DNA of 16,980 nt from Oscillospiraceae bacterium (GTDB lineage: Bacteria; Bacillota; Clostridia; Oscillospirales; Acutalibacteraceae). Of the stretch, positions 8,017 to 14,833 are shown in pieces (positions within the stretch are counted from its first letter, which is position 1; each line of letters begins with the position of its first letter). Location of the stretch: assembly GCA_902797915.1 (NCBI GenBank), contig CADBUK010000085.1:1-16980 (forward strand), given 5' to 3'. A program made the position numbers and the translations under genes. The notes below the pieces were generated by a model. It saw only the letters and a program-made list of their open reading frames with translations. It was not told where the DNA came from and made no database searches.

Positions 8017-9168
8017 TTATTTATTGTAATTGTTGATAACATAATCCCTTGCGGCTCTGTCAGCCTCAAGGACGTCTTCAAGTGTGAAATCCTGAATATT
8101 TGCAAGGCTGTGCATAGCCTCCCTATTAAGATATGCAACATCTGCAAATTTAATTTTGCCTTGAAGGAAAAGTTTAACGCTCTCTTCATTAGCGCCGTTA
8201 ACCGCTGCGGGATATATTCCGCCAAGCTCAATTGCCTCCTTGCAGATATTGATACACTCAAAGGTTTCGTAATCGGGCTCAAAGAAGGTAAGCTTACTGT
8301 AATCGGCTAAAGAAAGCGGCGCAACGGGGCTCGGCATTCTTTGAGGATAAGTAAGCGCGTACTGAATGGGAATTCTCATATCGGGCACGCCAAGCTGGGC
8401 AATAACGGAATTATCCTGATAAACAACCGCTGAATGAAGCACGGATTCGCGGTGAACAACGATTTCAATTGCGTCATTCGGAACGTTGAAAAGCCATTTT
8501 GCCTCAATAAACTCAAGGCCCTTATTCATCATTGTAGCGCTGTCGATGGTAATTTTTGCACCCATATCCCAGTTAGGATGCTTCAGCGCGTCGGCAGCGG
8601 TTACGTTTTCAAGCTCTGCCTTTGTTTTGCCGAAAAACGGACCGCCCGAGGCAGTGAGTATAATTTTTTTAAGAGCCTTTTCGTCGGGACTGCCCTGCAA
8701 CGACTGAAAGATTGCCGAATGCTCACTGTCAACGGGAAGAATTGAAACGCCGTTTTCCTTTGCAAGACGGGTTACAAGCCTGCCGCCCGCAACAAGAGTT
8801 TCCTTATTTGCAAGGGCGATTGTCTTTTTAGCCTTGATTGCCTCAATGGTGGGCAGAAGCCCTATCATACCGACTACGGAGGTTAACACCGTGTCCGCGC
8901 CCTGATAGGTGGCGCACTCAATAAGCCCCTCCATACCGCTTAGAACTTTAACGTCAACATCCGCAACTCTCGCCTTTAAATCTGCCGCCGAAGCCTCGTC
9001 CATAAGGCAGGCAAGCGCAGGTCTGAACTCGCGGATTTGCTTTTCGATTAAATCAACATTTGAATTAGCCGTCAGGCACACAACGTTAATGCCATGCATT
9101 CTGCAGACGTCAAGCGTCTGCGTGCCGATTGAGCCCGTTGAGCCGAGTATTGAAAGATTTTGTGTCAT
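8017..9168 (-). CDS. dxr: 1-deoxy-D-xylulose 5-phosphate reductoisomerase (DXR/IspC)
   Basis: Dxr converts DXP to 2-C-methyl-D-erythritol 4-phosphate with NADPH and a divalent metal, the committed step of the MEP pathway. The 383-residue protein begins with the dinucleotide-binding GSTGSIGTQ (9-17). LANKETLV (119-126) is the conserved segment near the cofactor. The metal ligands are Asp147 and Glu149 in PVDSEH (145-150) and Glu219 in MNKGLE (214-219). ASGGPF (173-178) and HPNWDMG (197-203) are the substrate and flexible-loop segments. Length and motifs are ordinary for the family. The ATG has AGGTGG upstream and lies 26 bases after cdsA. Together with ispG it places two MEP-pathway steps in the operon, next to uppS, which consumes the product. 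Confidence 0.97.
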   Translation of the reverse strand: MTQNLSILGSTGSIGTQTLDVCRMHGINVVCLTANSNVDLIEKQIREFRPALACLMDEASAADLKARVADVDVKVLSGMEGLIECATYQGADTVLTSVVGMIGLLPTIEAIKAKKTIALANKETLVAGGRLVTRLAKENGVSILPVDSEHSAIFQSLQGSPDEKALKKIILTASGGPFFGKTKAELENVTAADALKHPNWDMGAKITIDSATMMNKGLEFIEAKWLFNVPNDAIEIVVHRESVLHSAVVYQDNSVIAQLGVPDMRIPIQYALTYPQRMPSPVAPLSLADYSKLTFFEPDYETFECINICKEAIELGGIYPAAVNGANEESVKLFLQGKIKFADVAYLNREAMHSLANIQDFTLEDVLEADRAARDYVINNYNK

Positions 9169-9194
9169 CTATACCACCTCAAAAGTGAAGAACA

Positions 9195-10061
9195 TTACGC
9201 AAAGAAAACAAGCGCCATTACATAAGTGAGGGCAAGCGTGAACATTGACGAATCAAATCTGTCCATAACGCCGCCGTGACCCGGAAAGATTTTGCCGAAG
9301 TCCTTAACGTCAAAATTACGTTTTAAGACGGAAGCGCTTAAATCGCCCATCATACCCATAAACGAAACGGGTACGCAGCAAATCATAAGGATTGTTACGC
9401 CCGCGGCGTCAAGCTTAGCATCTGCAAAATAATTATAAAGCACAAGCGCAACCGCGTTTAAAACGATTGAGGTAATAATACCGCAGGCGGCGCCTTCAAT
9501 TGTTTTTTTAGGGCTGATATTCGGGCTCATCTTATGCTTGCCGAATTTAATACCGCCGAGCTGTGCGCCCGTATCTGTAGCAAGCGCGCAGATAAGAGCA
9601 TAGAAGATAAGGTAAATACCGAACTGCTCGTTCATATACATATCACGCAGGCGGATAAAGATTGAAAAGCCGTACGGAACAAGCACGCTGCCGAAGATTG
9701 CAATTGCAACCTGCTCAAACCTTGTGTGCGAATAGCCCTTGAGCATTGCAAGCAGGAACGAAAGCACAAGAATGATTATGTACGCCTGTGCGGGAATAAA
9801 ACTGATAACCTTATCCCAAACCTCTGCGTCAACAAAGGGCATAAGCACCTTTTTGCTTGCGAAAAGCGGAAGAAGCCCCGCAAACGCAGTGCCGACAATC
9901 AGGATAAATTTATTATCAAGCTTTGAGCATTTCATAATTTCATTTGCGGCAATTGCGGAAAAAACTGCAATTACAGCAACAAAAAGCGGTGTGTTAATCT
10001 GCCAAACAACTAAAGCAAGCAGCGCAAGCAACGCGACTGCCGTAATAACTCTTTGCTTCAT
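9195..10061 (-). CDS. cdsA: Phosphatidate cytidylyltransferase (CDP-diacylglycerol synthase)
   Basis: CdsA makes CDP-diacylglycerol from CTP and phosphatidic acid, the branch-point precursor of membrane phospholipids. The 288-residue protein is mostly hydrophobic, with about seven or eight membrane segments. The family signature is intact near the C-terminus: SVLKRNFDVKDFGKIFPGHGG and the following MDRFD (about 244-270). The upstream conserved block DTGAQLGGIKFGKHKMSP with its SPKKTIEG continuation (163-190) is also present. No good Shine-Dalgarno sequence lies directly before the ATG at 10059-10061: the nearest AAGGA is 27 bases upstream, with a small inverted repeat between. An in-frame TAA three codons before the ATG rules out a longer start. 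Confidence 0.96.
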   Translation of the reverse strand: MKQRVITAVALLALLALVVWQINTPLFVAVIAVFSAIAANEIMKCSKLDNKFILIVGTAFAGLLPLFASKKVLMPFVDAEVWDKVISFIPAQAYIIILVLSFLLAMLKGYSHTRFEQVAIAIFGSVLVPYGFSIFIRLRDMYMNEQFGIYLIFYALICALATDTGAQLGGIKFGKHKMSPNISPKKTIEGAACGIITSIVLNAVALVLYNYFADAKLDAAGVTILMICCVPVSFMGMMGDLSASVLKRNFDVKDFGKIFPGHGGVMDRFDSSMFTLALTYVMALVFFA

Positions 10062-10074
10062 AACCGATTACCAA

Positions 10075-10089
10075 AACGGGTAAACCGTT
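10075..10089 (-). other. Small inverted repeat in the uppS-cdsA gap
   Basis: AACGG and CCGTT flank a five-base loop between the only purine-rich Shine-Dalgarno-like stretch (10089-10093) and the cdsA ATG. The five-pair stem is short, so the structure is possible rather than established. It could bring the distant ribosome binding site closer to the start codon. Confidence 0.3.
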
Positions 10090-10107
10090 CCTTTCTGATA
10101 AAATAAC

Positions 10108-10824
10108 TTATGCGCCGAAACGGCGGTTTCTTTTTTCAAATTCCGCAAGGGCAAGGTGCAAATCCTTTTCCGAAAAATCGGGCCAGAGCACATCGCTGAA
10201 CCAGAACTCGCTGTACGCCGCCTGCCAGAGAAGGAAATTTGAAAGCCTTTCCTCTCCGCTCGGGCGGATAATCAAATCACAGTCAGCCATTGTATAGACT
10301 GCGGAGCTGATGTCCTCCTCCGTGATTTCGGTTTTGCCGCTTGCAATAAGCGAATTAACGGCGGAAACGATTTCCTGCCTGCCGCCGTAATTAACGGCAA
10401 CGTTTATCAGCGTTCCGTTTCTGTCCTTAGTGTTTTCCTCAGCCTCGTCCATAAGGCGAATAAGCTCCTCGGACATACCGTCCCTTTCGCCGACAAAGCG
10501 CACGCGCAGATTGCCGCTTGCTTCCATATCCGCCTTAGCCTCAAGCAGATAATCTTTGAAAAGGGACATCAGGGTATCGACCTCCTCCTGAGGCCGTTTC
10601 CAGTTTTCAGTTGAAAAGGCGTAAAAGGTTGCCTCCTCAATTCCGAGCCTGCCGCATTCACGCGAGATTTTTTTAAAAACCTCCGCGCCTGCCTTGTGGC
10701 CGTAGGTGCGGGGCATTCCCCTTTTTTTAGCCCACCTGCCATTGCCGTCCATAATTATTCCGATATGCCTCGGAAGCACGGTAAACTCGGTTTTTTCTTC
10801 GGTTTTTTTGCTAAACAAAGCCAT
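10108..10824 (-). CDS. uppS: Isoprenyl (undecaprenyl diphosphate) synthase, cis-type
   Basis: UppS adds isopentenyl units in cis to farnesyl diphosphate, giving the C55 carrier used for peptidoglycan and surface polysaccharide export. The 238-residue length is typical. The signature HIGIIMDGNGRWAKKRG (20-36) carries catalytic Asp26. Also present are the FYAFSTENWKRP block (67-78), NYGGR (about 145-149) and the C-terminal substrate-binding run beginning IIRPSGEERLSNFLLWQ. The usual RTSGE or RTGGE here reads RPSGE, a Thr-to-Pro change; the binding Arg and Glu remain. The ATG has AGGAG eight bases upstream. The gene lies between frr and cdsA as in many Firmicutes and uses the isoprenoid made through dxr and ispG downstream. 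Confidence 0.96.
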   Translation of the reverse strand: MALFSKKTEEKTEFTVLPRHIGIIMDGNGRWAKKRGMPRTYGHKAGAEVFKKISRECGRLGIEEATFYAFSTENWKRPQEEVDTLMSLFKDYLLEAKADMEASGNLRVRFVGERDGMSEELIRLMDEAEENTKDRNGTLINVAVNYGGRQEIVSAVNSLIASGKTEITEEDISSAVYTMADCDLIIRPSGEERLSNFLLWQAAYSEFWFSDVLWPDFSEKDLHLALAEFEKRNRRFGA

Positions 10825-10851
10825 ATTATTGCTCCTGAAAAAACAACTTGC

Positions 10852-10872
10852 GGGAGGGCAAAACGCCCTCCC
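10852..10872 (-). terminator. Strong hairpin between frr and uppS (attenuator or read-through terminator)
   Basis: A perfect eight-pair stem, GGGAGGGC with GCCCTCCC around a five-base loop, fills much of the 66-base gap. On the minus strand the T-run (TTGTTTTTT) comes only after five further bases, so it may be a weak, leaky terminator or an mRNA stabiliser. On the plus strand the stem is followed at once by TCTTTTTGTTT, a better terminator shape for antisense transcription, although no plus-strand gene is seen here. Confidence 0.6.
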
Positions 10873-10890
10873 TCTTTTTGTTTAATATAG

Positions 10891-11445
10891 TTAGATTGAA
10901 AGGATTTCCTCTTTCTTCTTTTTCTCCATATCCTCAACCTGCTTGGTGTAGTCGTCGGTGATTTTCTGGAGTTCCTTTTCGCCGTCCTTCTGGTCATCCT
11001 CAGTGATTTGATTATCCTTTTTAAGCTTCTTCAAATCATCAAGAGCATCGCGGCGGATATTCCTTACTGCAACCTTGCCTTCCTCGGCACGCTTCGAAAC
11101 GTCCTTTACCAAATCCTTACGGCGTTCCTCTGTAAGAGGCGGGAAGGAAAGACGGATAACCTTGCCGTCATTGCTGGGGTTAATGCCGATATCCGAAGTG
11201 TTGATTGCCTTTTCAATCTCCTTGATTGTTGAAGCGTCCCAGGGCTGAATCATCAGCATTCTCGGCTCGGGAACGGAAATTGCCGCCATCTGATTGAGCG
11301 GAGTGGGCACGCCGTAATAATCAACTGTAATTCTGTCAAGAATAGCGGGGTTTGCTCTGCCCGCACGGATTGCCTTATAATCCCTGTCAAGCGAATCAAG
11401 GCATTTTTCCATTCTGTTCTTGGTTTTTTCAAATAAAGCTTCCAT
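10891..11445 (-). CDS. frr: Ribosome recycling factor
   Basis: Frr, together with EF-G, splits the post-termination ribosome so that subunits can be reused. The 184-residue length is that of the family. Conserved segments are visible: the N-terminal helix with RAGRANPAILDRI (27-39), VDYYGVPTPLNQMA (41-54), the ISVPEPRMLMIQPWD run, and SFPPLTEERRKDLVK (about 99-113) leading into the C-terminal long helix rich in Lys and Glu. The ATG at 11443-11445 has AAAGGG upstream. It follows pyrH by 33 bases, the standard pyrH-frr pair. Confidence 0.97.
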   Translation of the reverse strand: MEALFEKTKNRMEKCLDSLDRDYKAIRAGRANPAILDRITVDYYGVPTPLNQMAAISVPEPRMLMIQPWDASTIKEIEKAINTSDIGINPSNDGKVIRLSFPPLTEERRKDLVKDVSKRAEEGKVAVRNIRRDALDDLKKLKKDNQITEDDQKDGEKELQKITDDYTKQVEDMEKKKKEEILSI

Positions 11446-11478
11446 AAATTTTACCCTTTCTATACTTAAATAAATAAC

Positions 11479-12189
11479 TTAAAAATTAGTTACGGTTGTG
11501 CCGATATCCTCGCCGTTAACAACCTTGATGATATTATCGGGCTCGTCAAGATTAAACACGATGATTGACATATCATTGTCCTTGCAGAGAGAGAAGGCGG
11601 TTGAATCCATAACCTTCAAATCACGGTTAATAACCTCTTTAAACGAAACCTTATCGTACTTAACAGCGTCGTCAAATTTATTCGGGTCCTTATCGAACAC
11701 GCCGTCAACATTTGTTGCTTTAAGAAGCGCGTCAGCATTAATTTCGACAGCGCGCAGAGCAGCGGCAGTGTCCGTTGAGAAGAACGGCGAGCCCGTACCG
11801 CAGCCGAAAATTACAATCCTGCCCTTCTGGAAATGGCGGATTGCCTTATTTCTGATATAAGGCTCGGCAATCTGGCGCATTTCAATAGCGGTCTGAACGC
11901 GTACGTCAGCACCCATCTGTTCCAAAGCGTCGCAAAGTGCAAGTGAGTTCATAGCAGTTGCAAGCATACCGATATGGTCTGCCCTTGTTCTGTCCATCCC
12001 CTCGCTTGTTCTGCCGCGCCAGAAGTTACCGCCGCCGACAACAATGCCGACCTCAACGCCCATATCTGCAACCTTTTTAACAGACCTGCAGATTTTTACA
12101 ACAGTATCATTATCAATGCCTGTTCCCTTTGCGCCTGCGAGCACCTCGCCCGAAAGTTTAAGTAAAATTCTGTTATATACTACGCTCAT
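11479..12189 (-). CDS. pyrH: Uridylate (UMP) kinase
   Basis: PyrH phosphorylates UMP to UDP with ATP in pyrimidine nucleotide synthesis; it belongs to the amino-acid-kinase fold and works as a hexamer. The 236-residue protein shows LLKLSGE (9-15), VVGGGNFWRGR (50-60), RADHIGMLATAMNSLAL (69-85), GTGSPFFSTDTAAALRA (131-147) and KATNVDGVFDKDP (157-169). All are standard nucleotide- and UMP-binding segments. The ATG at 12187-12189 has a strong GGAGGG six bases upstream. Because an intrinsic terminator ends the preceding gene, this appears to be the first gene of the long operon through polC. Confidence 0.97.
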   Translation of the reverse strand: MSVVYNRILLKLSGEVLAGAKGTGIDNDTVVKICRSVKKVADMGVEVGIVVGGGNFWRGRTSEGMDRTRADHIGMLATAMNSLALCDALEQMGADVRVQTAIEMRQIAEPYIRNKAIRHFQKGRIVIFGCGTGSPFFSTDTAAALRAVEINADALLKATNVDGVFDKDPNKFDDAVKYDKVSFKEVINRDLKVMDSTAFSLCKDNDMSIIVFNLDEPDNIIKVVNGEDIGTTVTNF

Positions 12190-12237
12190 AAAATCCCTCC
12201 GTAATTTAAGATTTTATTTTATTATTTCCATTAACTA

Positions 12238-12266
12238 ATATTAATATATTCTTTAAATAAAGTAAA
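12238..12266 (-). promoter_or_regulatory. Possible promoter of the pyrH-polC operon
   Basis: TTTACT (12261-12266), a 17-base spacer and TAATAT (12238-12243) lie just downstream of the terminator of the LRR gene and about 50 bases before pyrH. Each hexamer matches four of six consensus bases. The region is very AT-rich, so alternatives such as the overlapping TATATT cannot be excluded. A promoter is expected somewhere in this gap because the terminator isolates pyrH from upstream transcription. Confidence 0.45.
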
Positions 12267-12278
12267 TAGCTATAAATA

Positions 12279-12306
12279 AAAAGACGGTAAAGTTTTACCG
12301 TCTTTT
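12279..12306 (-). terminator. Intrinsic terminator of the LRR-protein gene
   Basis: An 11-pair stem (AAAAGACGGTA with TACCGTCTTTT) around a six-base loop follows the stop codon by about 16 bases and runs into a T-rich stretch. Its A/T flanks make it nearly symmetric, so it could also stop plus-strand transcription. Confidence 0.88.
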
Positions 12307-12322
12307 AACACTTTTGTAATCT

Positions 12323-14701
12323 TTAACTTAATGTTTGGTATTCCTTGATAAGCGCGTAGTCCCTCATAGTGATAAAGCCGTCTTCATCAAGGTCGTATCT
12401 GTAAACCGAACTGATTCTTGAATCCTCAACCTTTGTGCCCGTATAAACCGGGAAGCTGGCGACAAGCGCTGTCTGCAAAGTGCTGTCCCTGTCGTTACAG
12501 TCGGCGCATTTATACACAACCGTTCTGCCGAGGTTACCGTCCTCGTGGCACAGATAATGATAATGGTGGCCTGTTGCGGGAATTTTTATATCCTCGGTAG
12601 CGCCGCAAACCGTGCAGGTTGCAACCGCAACGCCGTCTGCCGTGCAGGTAGGCGCTTTGGTCTGAACAGCGTTTTCCTCGTCAAAGCTATGGCCTGTAAC
12701 AGCCAAATCAACCGTTACATATTCTCCGCAGCGTGCGCAGGTTCCCTTTGCAGAGCCTGTTGTTGTACAGGTCGGTGCGTTAAGAAGCTCATAATCCTCC
12801 GCGTCTGCAATATCGTGTCCGAGCGCAGGGATTTCATAGGGGGTCATACTGCCGCAGCGGGTGCAGACCTTGGCGCCAGTGCCCGAAACAGTGCAGGTGG
12901 GCTCATTAAGAACGGTATCTTCCGAATAATCGTGGCCGAGCTTCGCAATAGGAACCTCCCTTGTTGCACCGCAATTAGCACATGTAAAGGTTCTTGTTCC
13001 CTGCTCTGTGCAGGTCGGTTCTTTAGTTACTGTTCCGCCTATTTCGCCATTCTCGCCGTAATCGAAATTATGCCCCGTCATCTGCGTTGTAATTTCCTCT
13101 GTATATCCGCAAATACTGCAGGTTCTTTCGGTAAGGCCGTTTGACGTGCAGCTGACGTTGGAAATAACGGTATCCGTGTATTGACCTTCAACCCAGGCGT
13201 TGTGAACGGTTTCCTCACGCGTAGCGCCGCAAACCGTGCAGACGTAGGAATTAGTGGTATGGCTTTCGTCCTCGGAAACAACCGTTGAGGTAAGCTCTTC
13301 CGTATGACCCGTTGCAGGAAGCGTTACAGTAACAGTTTCGCCGCACATTGTGCAAACGCCCGTTTTTGAGCCCGCTTCGGTACAGGAGGGTTCATTTATT
13401 TCTGTGTATTCATCAACATTATGGTCAATTCTGCCTGACGGAAGTCTGCGTTCAAGCCCGCAGACATCGCAGGTTGTAGTTGTTATACCGGGCAGCTTGC
13501 AGGTTGCCGTAGTGGTTGAATGATTATATCCGTCAACCCACTCAACGTGGGTATATGCTCTGTTTTCTGCACCGCAAACGGTACATTCCTGGTCAACATA
13601 GGTGTGCCCGTCAACCGCAGTATTATCCACAACCTCGCCGACGTCAATATAATCATGCCCGTTAGCGGGAAGCTCAACAACCTCAACAACATTGCCGCAG
13701 TCATCGCAGACGATATTTGCTCTGCCTTTTTCAGTACAGGTTGGCTCAACAACCGTAACCTGACGGCTGTTGGTATGAGCGCAATCGTCAAGCGTTACAA
13801 ACTGATAGCCCTTTTCCTCAGCATAAGTCTGAGTAGTTGAAAGCGAATGGCCGTGGAAGGTTAAAATCTGCTGAGTGCCGTTAAACGGGTCCTCGCCGAT
13901 AACGCCGTTATATTCGCAAGCCGAATTATAAACGTAAGCGTGAAGAAGCTGTGTGCAGTCCGAAAAACTACGGGTTTCAAGCGAAGTAATGTTTTCGGGG
14001 ATATAAACAGTTGACATCTGACATTTAAAGAAGCACCACTGGTCAACCTTTGTAATCGTGCTGCTAAAGGTAATGTTTTCAACGCCCGCCTGATAGAAAG
14101 CATAAGCGCCCGTTGAGGTAATACCCTCGCCGTAAACAACTGTTTTAAGTGCTGTACAGTTTTGGAATGCGCCGTAACCAGCATAGCTGTTAATAGCGGT
14201 TAAACTGTCGGGAAATTCAATTTCCTGAAGCGAGGTGCAGCCCTTGAACGCAGCCTGCTCAATGGTAAGCAAGCCCTCATTTAAATCAATGTGAGGAAGC
14301 GCAATACAGTTTTCAAACGCACGTTTATTGATGTTCGTTATTGTGCTTGGCAGGGTAATTGAGGTCATTACCTTCATTTCGTAAAAAGCGTGCTCGCCTA
14401 TAGTCGTAACACCCTCGCCGATAACAACAGTTGTGCATTTTTCACGGTAAGGTTTCCACGGTGCAACATCGGAAACACGCGGGATTGCGGTAATGCCAAA
14501 ATCCTTCATTGCGCCCGTGCCCGTAATTGTAAGGGTTTTAGTGCTGTCATCATAAAACCAGTTAACAGCCGCGCCGCTTTTTCCGCAGGTTCCGCTTGTG
14601 GCGTCCGCCGCAAAAAGAGAGGCGGAATTAAAGCTGAACAGCACGGAGCAGAACAGCACAAGTGACATTATAACAGATAGTATTCTTTTGCCGGTTTTCA
14701 T
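12323..14701 (-). CDS. Secreted BspA-like LRR protein with tandem Cys/His repeats and a C-terminal F-hand
   Basis: This is a 792-residue exported protein of unknown function. A signal peptide (KTGKR, a hydrophobic core to about residue 24, then ASLFA; cleavage near 31-32) leads into an N-terminal module often found before BspA-type LRRs (SGTCGKSG..TLTITGTGAM). LRR_5-type repeats cover about 92-300, with units such as ITSLETRSFSDCTQL. Residues 307-735 hold eight units of C-x9-C-x2-C-x12(13)-H and two H-x6-C-x2-C-x8-H units. The tail carries one dockerin-like calcium loop, DLDEDG (770-775). There is no LPXTG or membrane anchor. I chose the ATG at 14699-14701 because GGGTGAT precedes it; the in-frame GTG nine bases earlier lies in that ribosome binding site. 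The gene has its own promoter and terminator, so it is a separate unit between tsf and pyrH. Adhesion or cell-surface binding is an inference from LRR relatives only. Confidence 0.9.
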   Translation of the reverse strand: MKTGKRILSVIMSLVLFCSVLFSFNSASLFAADATSGTCGKSGAAVNWFYDDSTKTLTITGTGAMKDFGITAIPRVSDVAPWKPYREKCTTVVIGEGVTTIGEHAFYEMKVMTSITLPSTITNINKRAFENCIALPHIDLNEGLLTIEQAAFKGCTSLQEIEFPDSLTAINSYAGYGAFQNCTALKTVVYGEGITSTGAYAFYQAGVENITFSSTITKVDQWCFFKCQMSTVYIPENITSLETRSFSDCTQLLHAYVYNSACEYNGVIGEDPFNGTQQILTFHGHSLSTTQTYAEEKGYQFVTLDDCAHTNSRQVTVVEPTCTEKGRANIVCDDCGNVVEVVELPANGHDYIDVGEVVDNTAVDGHTYVDQECTVCGAENRAYTHVEWVDGYNHSTTTATCKLPGITTTTCDVCGLERRLPSGRIDHNVDEYTEINEPSCTEAGSKTGVCTMCGETVTVTLPATGHTEELTSTVVSEDESHTTNSYVCTVCGATREETVHNAWVEGQYTDTVISNVSCTSNGLTERTCSICGYTEEITTQMTGHNFDYGENGEIGGTVTKEPTCTEQGTRTFTCANCGATREVPIAKLGHDYSEDTVLNEPTCTVSGTGAKVCTRCGSMTPYEIPALGHDIADAEDYELLNAPTCTTTGSAKGTCARCGEYVTVDLAVTGHSFDEENAVQTKAPTCTADGVAVATCTVCGATEDIKIPATGHHYHYLCHEDGNLGRTVVYKCADCNDRDSTLQTALVASFPVYTGTKVEDSRISSVYRYDLDEDGFITMRDYALIKEYQTLS
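12359..12394 (-). other. Single dockerin-like calcium-binding loop (F-hand) at the C-terminus
   Basis: Residues 770-781 of the LRR protein read D-x-D-x-D-G-x-I-T-x-x-D, the calcium loop of a dockerin half, followed by a short helix YALIKEYQ. A true type I dockerin has two such loops; only one is present. Confidence 0.6.
12497..13783 (-). repeat. Tandem Cys-Cys-Cys-His repeats within the LRR protein
   Basis: Protein-level repeats at residues 307-735. The full tetrads (C, C, C, H) are 322/332/335/349, 401/411/414/427, 440/450/453/466, 518/528/531/544, 564/574/577/590, 603/613/616/629, 645/655/658/671 and 686/696/699/712. The spacing is C-x9-C-x2-C-x12-H in seven units and x13 in the first. Shorter HCCH units are 366/373/376/385 and 481/488/491/500. 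A last degenerate unit holds C732 and C735. Around them recur PTCT at the first Cys and GH at the His. The DNA copies have diverged, so these are old repeats and not a recent expansion. Confidence 0.9.
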
Positions 14702-14745
14702 ATATATCACCCGAATTCTAAAAAAGTGCAGAATTATCCAATATC

Positions 14746-14774
14746 ATTATATCAAGTTTTTAAGCAAAAGTAAA
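14746..14774 (-). promoter_or_regulatory. Promoter of the LRR-protein gene
   Basis: A perfect -10 TATAAT (14746-14751) with the extended TGA just upstream, a 17-base spacer and -35 TTTACT (14769-14774). It lies between the tsf terminator and the gene and gives a leader of about 38 bases. Confidence 0.78.
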
Positions 14775-14784
14775 TAGATGATAA

Positions 14785-14815
14785 CAAAAAAATGAGCAGG
14801 TCAAGCGACCTGCTC
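14785..14815 (-). terminator. Intrinsic terminator of the rpsB-tsf operon
   Basis: A nine-pair GC-rich stem (GAGCAGGTC with GACCTGCTC) around a GCTT loop is followed by A and seven T. It lies about 18 bases after the tsf stop codon, a classic Rho-independent terminator separating rpsB-tsf from the LRR gene. Confidence 0.93.
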
Positions 14816-14833
14816 GTTTGATAGCATATTTAT

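Noticed and set aside
12545..13144. A 199-codon plus-strand open frame with many cysteines
   Set aside because: It is the antisense image of the Cys/His repeats of the LRR protein. It has no ribosome binding site or promoter of its own.
12497..13783. Possible CRISPR or recent tandem DNA repeat
   Set aside because: Repetition is visible at the protein level only. The DNA copies differ at many positions, and the region is an open frame inside a secreted protein.
14702..14710. GTG start nine bases upstream for the LRR protein
   Set aside because: The GTG lies inside the GGGTGAT ribosome binding site, and the ATG at 14699-14701 has the right spacing and begins a typical signal peptide.
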